From: DASQDT01 sp036380435
GTDB taxonomy: Bacteria > Acidobacteriota > Blastocatellia > Pyrinomonadales > Pyrinomonadaceae
NCBI GenBank assembly: GCA_036380435.1
Contig: DASVES010000128.1
Coordinates: 1-7,624 of the forward strand
Length of the DNA: 7,624 nucleotides
Reading direction: 5' to 3'
The notes under the pieces were generated by a model. It worked only from the letters and a program-made list of their open reading frames with translations. It was not told the origin of the DNA and did no database searches. Within the stretch, counting starts at the first letter, position 1, and each line of letters starts with the position of its first letter. The position numbers and the translations under genes were made by a program. This document shows, in pieces, positions 1 through 5,627 of this stretch.

Positions 1-1
1 G

Positions 2-43
2 CGATTGGCAGAACTGCTGAACGAGTGGAAGGCGCGCCGGTGA
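2..43 (+). CDS. C-terminal end of an upstream gene (partial)
   Basis: The window opens in a reading frame that gives RLAELLNEWKARR followed by TGA at 41-43. The composition (Leu, Glu, Arg, Lys, with a Trp) looks like a normal amphipathic C-terminal helix, and the GC-rich codons stop exactly where the DNA turns AT-rich. I therefore infer the tail of a gene that starts outside the window. Thirteen codons are too few to name a family. It is separated by about 450 nt from the retron operon and is probably not part of it. Confidence 0.45.
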   Translation, partial: RLAELLNEWKARR

Positions 44-495
44 TCAAAGACGCGCCACCTAACAATGAATTCATGCTTCTTCATCCTTCAGGATATTCCT
101 ATAGAAAAAGCTGTTCCTAAGTTGTATATTAATTGAGGGACCTTTTGTCGCCATTGTGAAGTAGAGGTTCGCTCGTTTTCATTCCGGCGTCTTTGTCCCA
201 GCTATCGCCCCTACCACTTCACCTGACGTTTACGAAGCTTCGGATGCAGGCTCACTTAGCAGTGCCTGGATTAACCCCCGCAAATTGTTGGAAGGGTTTC
301 CGGATTAGCAATGTTGTATCACACATGAAACAAAGTATTGCACTCAACACAACCTTGTGTTATATCATTGACGGTTGCCGCGGTTCTCGTATTTTGAGTA
401 AGTGTTGCAGCAGTTGCCGCCAGCATAAGGGTAAACATAGTAAAGCGTTAAAGGTCTCGGGTTAATACTTCACCCGTTTCAGGTCGTGGCTCGCC
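44..495. other. AT-rich intergenic region upstream of the retron operon
   Basis: This stretch of about 450 nt is visibly lower in GC than the genes (33% in 61-120, counted by eye). It carries no convincing gene: the open frame from a TTG at 193 to 465 encodes a Cys/Ser-rich sequence with no recognisable motif or ribosome site. It holds a candidate promoter with an internal palindrome (338-366). It also has a small hairpin at 247-268 (CAGG/CCTG outer and CACT/AGTG inner stem, loop 257-260). A 5-bp inverted repeat (CGGGT 458-462, ACCCG 472-476) lies just before the first start codon. I saw no tRNA, terminator, insertion-sequence end or attachment site. Confidence 0.6.
338..366 (+). promoter_or_regulatory. 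Candidate operon promoter with operator-like palindrome in the spacer
   Basis: TTGCAC at 338-343 and TATATC at 361-366 are spaced by 17 nt and resemble sigma70 -35 and -10 boxes (3/6 and 4/6 matches). The spacer contains AACACAA at 346-352 and TTGTGTT at 355-361, a perfect 7-bp inverted repeat with a 2-nt centre whose right arm runs into the first base of the -10 box. A regulator bound there would occlude RNA polymerase, so this could be an operator. The promoter would leave a leader of roughly 120 nt before the start at 496. The box matches are moderate and the host is unknown, so this is a prediction. Confidence 0.35.
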
Positions 496-3400
496 GTGAA
501 GCTGATCAGGCAAACAGTTCTAATCTACCGGGAGGGAAGTTCCGACAAGGTCTACGAAGTCGATCTCTGCGAGGCCGGCGCCGGCAGCTACGTCGTCAAT
601 TTCCGTTACGGCCGCCGGGGGGCTCGCTTCAAAGAGGGCGTAAAGACTGTTGCGCCCGTACCGCTGCTTGACGCCGAGAAAATATTCCTGGACCTGGTCA
701 ATTCCAAGTCGAAGAAGGGTTACCGCGAAATCAACGCCCAAGCTGCGGAGCCGCCGGTGAGAAACGTCACTTCCGGCCCGTCGGACCGCGACGCACAGGC
801 CGTCGCTATCATCGCCCGGCTGAGAGATCGCGCGGAGGCTACGAAGCGCGGCTGGCCGCTCGAACGCGTCATCTGGCGCGCGGGCGAGTTGAAGCTGCGC
901 GAGGCGGCCCCGCAGCTCGTCGCGCTGGTGGGCAGCGGTAGCGTGCTGCGCGACTACTGTATTGCCTGGGCGCTGGGCTGGTGTGGAGGCCCCGAATCCG
1001 TTTCCACTCTCGGGCGGCTTTATGACGACCCTTCCGCCGCCGACTTCGTTCGACGCATCGCTGGCGAAGCCCTCCTGAAACTCTCGGACGAGGGTACGCG
1101 GGCGGAGTTCACAAGTCGCGCTCTAGCTGCCCTGCCCGGACAACTCCGGGGGCCGGCGGTGGGCGGGCCGTCCGGCGTCTTCGCCGCAGCGCTCCGGGAC
1201 TACCTCGACGCGGGCGACCACCGCCGCTACGCAACACTCGACGCGCTCTACCTGATCGACAACGAGCACACGCGCCCGGCCCTGCTCGAACTGCTGCGCA
1301 CCGCGCCCCTCAGGCCGAACTACTTCCAGCGCATCCGACACATCTTCAAGGCCGCGGAGTACCGACACGACGCAGAGGTCTACGGCCTCATCGCCTACCG
1401 CTTCGAGAAAGAGAAGGCGATGTTCGGCAAGACTTACTCCCCGCTGGCGGGAGAGCCGCGGTGGTCTTACGTCACGCTGCCGGGCGGGTCTTACTTCTCC
1501 GACGCACACAAGGTGATCAAGAAAGAGGACGCGCCCATCGCCTACGGCGGTCGCACGCGCGCCTACCTGCGCCAGCGGGTGTGGCGCACGCTCCGGCGTC
1601 TGGGCGAGTTGGGCGACGCCGAGGGGTACGTGCGCGTGGCGGCGGGCGTCATCCTCCCCTTCACCGATGCGGACGCGGACGAGCCGCGCGAGATCGGCGT
1701 TTTCCAGTGGCGGACTGGCCGCACCACGACGGCGTGCTGGGACGCCTATGCTTCCTACTGGGCCTTCAACCACATCCTCTACGCCAACAGCCCGCGCTAC
1801 TTCCGCCGCGAGGGCACTTCCGCATGGCGCTGCCGCGCGCCTTACAAGCCCGGCGACCCGGAGCCGGACGCGCGCGAAGAGGCGTTCCCCGAACTGTGGG
1901 AGCGCGAGCCGCGCGGGCTGCTACACCTCATCGCCGAGAGCAACTGCCGCCCCGTCCAGCTTTTCGCGGTCAAGGCGCTCCGCGCATGTGTGCAGTTCAC
2001 CGCCGAACTCGACCGCGAGGCGCTGCTGATGATCCTCGGCCGCCCCTCCGAGGTCATCGCACACTTCGGCTTCGAGCTAGCGAGGGCGCGCTACCGCCCG
2101 GCGGAGCCGGACCACGCGCTCGTTCTCGCGGTCGCCAACAGCGCCTCGCCGGAGGCGCGCGCCGAGGCGCACCTCTGGATCGACGAGGGGCGCGAACGCT
2201 TCCTGCGCGACGGCGATTTCACATTCGCGCTCGTCACCAGCCCACGGCCGGACACGCGCGAGTTCGCGAGCCGTCTGCTGCGCTCGACCGCGCTCCCCGC
2301 CGAGGAGGCGCGCGCGCTCGTCGTCCGCCTCATCGCCCACCTCGTGGGGCTGGACGCCACTCGCGGCGAAGAGGCCCGCGACGTTGCCGCGACGCTGCTC
2401 GAATGTTTCGGGCAGCAGCTCCGCACGCTCGGCCTCGGCCCCGTCCTCGACATGCTCAAGCACCCGCTCGCTGCGGTGCAGGAGTTTGGCGGCCAAATTC
2501 TTCTGGGGCACGAGGTGAGGCCCGCCGAGTTGCCCGAAGAGATCGTCCTCTCCCTCATCAACTCCCCGCACGAGTCTCTGCGCGGCATCGGCGTCAGGCT
2601 GCTCGGCGAGCTTCCCGACGAGTCTCTGCTCGAACGCGAGGGCCTGCTCGTTGCGCTCGCCCGCCACCCGCTAGCCGATCTGCGCAACGCCGTGCGCCCG
2701 GTCATCCGCCGCCTGAGCCGTAGCGCGGCGGGCTCGCCGTTCACGCGCAGGCTCGCCCAACTGCTCCTGACCACTCTCCTCGCGCCCGAAACTTCCGAGG
2801 GCGTCCACCGAAGCGTCGCGCTACTGCTGCAAGATGACTTGGGCGACGCGTGGGCTGGCAAGGTCGAGAAAGATTTAGCATTGCGGCTGGCGCTCGCCTC
2901 TTCCCCCGCCGCGCGTGAGTTGGGAGGCTATCTCGTCGATACGAGGGCGCGCGCGGACGCCGCCTGGGCGCAGTCGTTTACGACGGACGAGATCGTCGAG
3001 ATGGCCGCCGCGGAAGTGTTCGCCGTGCGCCAGGCCGCGCGCACCCTCTTCGACCTGCTGATTGACCGCTACCGGCAGGCCACCAATCCCGACGGACATC
3101 TTGACGAGATGGCGCGCGCGGTTCGCCTGCTCGACACCGGATGGGAAGACGCGCGCGCCTTCTACTTCGAGGCGTTCCGCACGCGCCTGGGCGCACAGGA
3201 CTTCACGCCGGGCATTCTGGTGAGCGTCTGCGACAGCGTGCGCGCGGAGGTGCAGCAGTTCGGGCGGGAACTGGTGACGAAATATTTCAGCGAGGAGGCG
3301 GGCCAGGAGTACATGCTCAAGTTGAGCGAACACCCGTCGGCCGAGTTGCAACTGTTCGTCACCAACTACCTCGAACGCTACTGCGCCGGCGACTCGGCCC

Positions 3401-3678
3401 GTCTGCGCGAGATGTCGCACTACTTCACGAGCGTGCTCTCGCGCGTGAACAAGGCGCGCGTGGCGAAGGCCCGCGTGATTGTGTTCCTCACTTCCGAGGC
3501 GCAGAAGAGCGAGGCGGCGGCGCGCGCCGTCGCCGAGATTCTCGCGCGTCAGTCTGCGACCGTGGCGGTCGGGACGAGGGCAGCGGCGATTGAGGCCATG
3601 CTGGCCATACGCCGCGCGTATCCGAACGTCCCGCTACCGCTCGAAATCAAGCCCGCGGAGGTGCGCCGTGCTGTTTGA
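496..3678 (+). CDS. WGR-domain / HEAT-ARM repeat retron accessory protein
   Basis: This 1060-residue protein is the first gene of the operon. Residues 1 to about 78 form a WGR domain: an opening beta strand, EGSSDKVYEVDL, then FRYGRRG, where Tyr38-Gly39-Arg40 replaces the name-giving Trp-Gly-Arg, and a closing helix around DAEKIFLDLV. WGR domains bind nucleic acid and in PARP1-3 contact broken DNA ends. Residues about 90-300 and 475-1060 are rich in paired Leu/Ala/Arg helices typical of HEAT or ARM repeats, a protein or nucleic-acid scaffold. Between them (about 300-470) is a Trp/Tyr-rich segment without repeat character. No enzyme motif or membrane segment is seen. The start is GTG at 496, directly before the WGR fold; no in-frame start occurs between it and the upstream stop at 463-465, and the ribosome site is weak (AGGT at 481-484). 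I infer it is the ARM component of a type XIII-like retron, a scaffold or sensor that may contact msDNA. A MolR/YehI-like protein is the alternative family description. Confidence 0.85.
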   Translation: MKLIRQTVLIYREGSSDKVYEVDLCEAGAGSYVVNFRYGRRGARFKEGVKTVAPVPLLDAEKIFLDLVNSKSKKGYREINAQAAEPPVRNVTSGPSDRDAQAVAIIARLRDRAEATKRGWPLERVIWRAGELKLREAAPQLVALVGSGSVLRDYCIAWALGWCGGPESVSTLGRLYDDPSAADFVRRIAGEALLKLSDEGTRAEFTSRALAALPGQLRGPAVGGPSGVFAAALRDYLDAGDHRRYATLDALYLIDNEHTRPALLELLRTAPLRPNYFQRIRHIFKAAEYRHDAEVYGLIAYRFEKEKAMFGKTYSPLAGEPRWSYVTLPGGSYFSDAHKVIKKEDAPIAYGGRTRAYLRQRVWRTLRRLGELGDAEGYVRVAAGVILPFTDADADEPREIGVFQWRTGRTTTACWDAYASYWAFNHILYANSPRYFRREGTSAWRCRAPYKPGDPEPDAREEAFPELWEREPRGLLHLIAESNCRPVQLFAVKALRACVQFTAELDREALLMILGRPSEVIAHFGFELARARYRPAEPDHALVLAVANSASPEARAEAHLWIDEGRERFLRDGDFTFALVTSPRPDTREFASRLLRSTALPAEEARALVVRLIAHLVGLDATRGEEARDVAATLLECFGQQLRTLGLGPVLDMLKHPLAAVQEFGGQILLGHEVRPAELPEEIVLSLINSPHESLRGIGVRLLGELPDESLLEREGLLVALARHPLADLRNAVRPVIRRLSRSAAGSPFTRRLAQLLLTTLLAPETSEGVHRSVALLLQDDLGDAWAGKVEKDLALRLALASSPAARELGGYLVDTRARADAAWAQSFTTDEIVEMAAAEVFAVRQAARTLFDLLIDRYRQATNPDGHLDEMARAVRLLDTGWEDARAFYFEAFRTRLGAQDFTPGILVSVCDSVRAEVQQFGRELVTKYFSEEAGQEYMLKLSEHPSAELQLFVTNYLERYCAGDSARLREMSHYFTSVLSRVNKARVAKARVIVFLTSEAQKSEAAARAVAEILARQSATVAVGTRAAAIEAMLAIRRAYPNVPLPLEIKPAEVRRAV
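3657..3662 (+). promoter_or_regulatory. Ribosome binding site fixing the start of the SWIM gene
   Basis: GGAGGT lies inside the last codons of the WGR/HEAT gene, 5 nt before the GTG at 3668. It is the strongest Shine-Dalgarno sequence in the operon. It decides in favour of the 551-residue start over upstream in-frame candidates that lie deep inside the preceding gene. Confidence 0.7.
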
Positions 3679-5323
3679 GTATACCTACCGCGGCAGCAGT
3701 GCCGTCGCCAGCACGGCCGACCGGACGCGCATGTCGTTCGCGCCCGACGTGACGCGCGAGCCGACGTTCTTTACGGGCCGCCTGCGCCAGCGCATTGAAT
3801 TCCGCGAGGCGATCAGCGCGCTGCACGACGTGGTCGTCTCCGACCTCCGGTTCAAGCCGCCGGACAAGACCGCCTACAAGGAGTGGGCCGCGCGGCAGGA
3901 GCAGATCGATTGGCAGGCCATCGCTGCCGAGCGCACGCAGGTCATCGGGCGGGTCAGAGAGTTGCAGGCGGAGCTGAGCGACCTTCACGCGCGCAGCTCA
4001 TACCGCATGGCGCCATTCAATAAGGCGCGGAGGGCGTATTACGAATACATCCTTAAAACGGAGAAGGATTTCTGGCGCGTGCTCTTTGACCCCGTCATCA
4101 CCGTCCACCCCGACGAGGTGTTCTTCGAGTGCTTCAGCCAGGACGAGTCGAGTTACGGGCGGCTGGGCGCGGGCTATGAGGTCTTCGAGGAGATCGGCGA
4201 GTTCGCCTGCGGGACGACGAACATCGACTACTCGGCCGCGCTCTACGACGAGTTCCAGAAGATACGCACCTACAAAGAGACACGCTTCGAGATCGACCCC
4301 TCGGGCTTCGACGTGCGGACGACGGGCGAGGCGGAGTACAGGGAGGTGAAGATCGATCTGCCCGACAGTTGGGTGCGCGGCTTCCTCCAGGTCAGCTCGG
4401 CGATGTCTCTGCCGGCGCGCACGTTCGACCTGCACCCGATGGACATCCACAACATCTGCTTCGTGCTGCGCCGCCGTCGCGAGCAGAAGGGGCCGCGCGC
4501 GATGCGTTACCACTTGACGCCGGGCGAACCCGTCAAAGTGGTCTTCGAGCCGTGGGAGACTGAGATCGTCTGCGCGCGCTCGGTCTACGCGGGCGCGGAC
4601 GCCGAAGTGATCCGCGTCTGGGGCCGCCGGCGCCTCCACATCCTTGAGCGTCTGATCCCGGTCGCTCGCAAGTTCACAGTTCATCTGCTTGGCACGGGCC
4701 TACCCTCGTTCTACGTGGCCGATTTGGGCGACATGTCGTTCACGCTGGGCCTTTCGGGCTGGACGGCGAACGACTGGTCACGCGCGGGCAACTTCGATCT
4801 GCTGGCTCCGCGCGCCGAGGTCGATGAACTGACCAAACGGGTCGTCTTCGACGAGTTGCGCCGGGAATGGAGCGCGACGCCCGACGAGTTGGCCTCGCGG
4901 CTCCACCTCGACCGCCCGACCGTGCTCGGCGCGCTCGGCGCGTACACGCAGGCGGGGCGCGCGATCTTCGACCTGAACAAACGCATCTACCGCGCGCGCG
5001 AGTTGAGCCGCGAACCGTTGCCCGTGGAGCGGCTGCGCTTCTCCAGCGAGCGCGAGGAGAGCGCGGCGCGCTTCCTCGCCGAGCGGGCCGTCGAGCTTGC
5101 CGCGACGCAGTCGAACACGGAAGGACAGCTTTCCTTGCGGGGCGTCGTGAAGGATAAGGAGAAGGAGAAGACTTTCCATCCGTCGCTCGCGTTGGACGCG
5201 GACGGACGTATGGTGCGCGCCGAGTGCACCTGCAACTGGCACCAGCAGCACAAGCTCTTCCGGGGGCCGTGCGAGCACATCCTGGCGCTGCGGATGGAGG
5301 CCGCGCGCCGGCGGCAGATTTGA
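3668..5323 (+). CDS. Winged-helix + SWIM zinc-finger (WHSWIM) retron accessory protein
   Basis: This 551-residue protein starts at GTG 3668 and overlaps the preceding gene by 11 nt, so its translation is probably coupled. The N-terminal part is helical, with a likely coiled coil at about 80-112 (IDWQAIAAERTQVIGRVREL). From about 141 to 385 it is mixed alpha/beta without a motif I can name. Residues about 388-443 look like a winged helix: a helix with FDELRREW, then the turn and recognition helix TPDELASRLHLDRPTVLGAL, then a basic wing ending IYRAREL. The C-terminus has a SWIM zinc finger, C520-x-C522-x12-C535-x-H537, seen as CTCNWHQQHKLFRGPCEH. Both folds usually bind DNA or protein. From memory, 'WHSWIM' next to an ARM/HEAT protein and a retron RT defines type XIII retrons. 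No catalytic site is evident, so a role in recognising msDNA or phage DNA is inferred. An unrelated SWIM protein of the yehQ kind is the alternative. Confidence 0.85.
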   Translation: MLFEYTYRGSSAVASTADRTRMSFAPDVTREPTFFTGRLRQRIEFREAISALHDVVVSDLRFKPPDKTAYKEWAARQEQIDWQAIAAERTQVIGRVRELQAELSDLHARSSYRMAPFNKARRAYYEYILKTEKDFWRVLFDPVITVHPDEVFFECFSQDESSYGRLGAGYEVFEEIGEFACGTTNIDYSAALYDEFQKIRTYKETRFEIDPSGFDVRTTGEAEYREVKIDLPDSWVRGFLQVSSAMSLPARTFDLHPMDIHNICFVLRRRREQKGPRAMRYHLTPGEPVKVVFEPWETEIVCARSVYAGADAEVIRVWGRRRLHILERLIPVARKFTVHLLGTGLPSFYVADLGDMSFTLGLSGWTANDWSRAGNFDLLAPRAEVDELTKRVVFDELRREWSATPDELASRLHLDRPTVLGALGAYTQAGRAIFDLNKRIYRARELSREPLPVERLRFSSEREESAARFLAERAVELAATQSNTEGQLSLRGVVKDKEKEKTFHPSLALDADGRMVRAECTCNWHQQHKLFRGPCEHILALRMEAARRRQI

Positions 5324-5329
5324 CAATCA

Positions 5330-5359
5330 GGTTCGATTGCCAGGCGTAACGGCCAGGGC
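5330..5359 (+). repeat. Retron inverted repeat a1
   Basis: This 30-nt arm pairs with a2 at 5570-5599. Paired positions sum to 10929. All pair as Watson-Crick except a G-G mismatch (5343 with 5586) and a G-U wobble (5332 with 5597). The core 5344-5359 (GCGTAACGGCCAGGGC) is a perfect 16-nt match to the reverse complement of a2. Such a1/a2 pairing closes retron RNAs and positions the priming guanosine. The first unpaired base after it is G5360. Confidence 0.93.
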
Positions 5360-5382
5360 GCTTCCCGTGGGCCTTGCAACCC

Positions 5383-5401
5383 GGACGGTGGATCGCCGTC
5401 C
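5383..5401 (+). ncRNA. msr stem-loop 1
   Basis: GGACGGTG (5383-5390) pairs with CGCCGTCC (5394-5401) over 8 bp, including one G-U wobble, with a 3-nt loop (GAT). Short stems with tight loops just inside a1 are the usual msr elements contacted by retron RTs. The preceding segment can also form a weak GGG/CCC stem (5369-5371 with 5380-5382). Confidence 0.7.
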
Positions 5402-5426
5402 ATGCGTAAAGCTCAGGGCATGCATC

Positions 5427-5538
5427 ACTGGTCCGCTCTTAACTGTGCGGGTCAGGCCACCTGTGCGTTTCCCGGTGTGGCTTTCACGAAGCGGAAGACG
5501 CACAGGTGGCCCGCCCCGCTCGAGTTGAGCGACCCAGT
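5427..5538 (+). ncRNA. msd long hairpin (template of the msDNA)
   Basis: The centre is a perfect 14-bp stem, 5455-5468 (GGCCACCTGTGCGT) with 5498-5511. It extends inward through TTCC/GGAA (5469-5472 with 5493-5496) and GCTT/AAGC (5480-5483 with 5489-5492) to a 5-nt loop at 5484-5488, with a 7-nt bulge at 5473-5479. It extends outward through GCGGG/CCCGC (5447-5451 with 5515-5519), AACT/AGTT (5441-5444 with 5523-5526), GCTC/GAGC (5435-5438 with 5527-5530) and ACTGG/CCAGT (5427-5431 with 5534-5538), separated by small internal loops. A single long, imperfect hairpin next to a2 is the standard msd form. The reverse-transcribed DNA would fold the same way. Confidence 0.85.
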
Positions 5539-5569
5539 CCTCAGGAGTTTTCGAAGGGGACGCGGGCAA

Positions 5570-5599
5570 GCCCTGGCCGTTACGCGTGGCAATCGAGCC
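5570..5599 (+). repeat. Retron inverted repeat a2
   Basis: This is the 3' arm that pairs with a1 (5330-5359), with one mismatch and one wobble in 30 nt. It ends 28 nt before the RT start codon. The in-frame GTG at 5586-5588 lies within this arm and would be buried in the duplex, which argues against using it as the RT start. Confidence 0.93.
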
Positions 5600-5627
5600 C
5601 CCAACACCCGAACGCACGGACTATCCG

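Larger units (their letters stand above)
5330..5599 (+). ncRNA. msr-msd: Retron msr-msd non-coding RNA
   Basis: The 304-nt gap before the RT gene is almost filled by one structured RNA. Its ends are a long inverted repeat (a1 5330-5359, a2 5570-5599), which closes the molecule as in all retron RNAs. Inside, the 5' half has short hairpins of msr type (5383-5401, and a possible CATGC/GCATG stem at 5401-5405 with 5418-5422). The 3' half is one long hairpin of msd type spanning 5427-5538. Retron RTs prime from the 2'-OH of a guanosine next to a1 and copy the msd from the inner edge of a2. That places the cDNA roughly between 5427 and 5569, about 140 nt, as an estimate. It is transcribed in the operon direction, starting 6 nt after the SWIM stop, either on the operon transcript or from a promoter inside the SWIM gene. 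The exact branch point is not certain. Confidence 0.9.

Noticed and set aside
57..63. ACCTAAC followed by AATGAATTC, resembling the start of an integron attC site
   Set aside because: No matching GTTRRRY partner or paired inner boxes were found at the expected distance, and there is no integrase or cassette array.
193..465. Open frame of 90 codons starting at TTG in the upstream region
   Set aside because: There is no ribosome site, the start is TTG, the product is rich in Cys and Ser without a motif, and the region is AT-rich with promoter features. It is most likely non-coding.
1461..2723. Long overlapping open frames on both strands inside the WGR/HEAT gene
   Set aside because: These Arg/Ala/Pro-rich frames arise from GC-rich third positions and have no domain sense. 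The WGR/HEAT frame explains the region.
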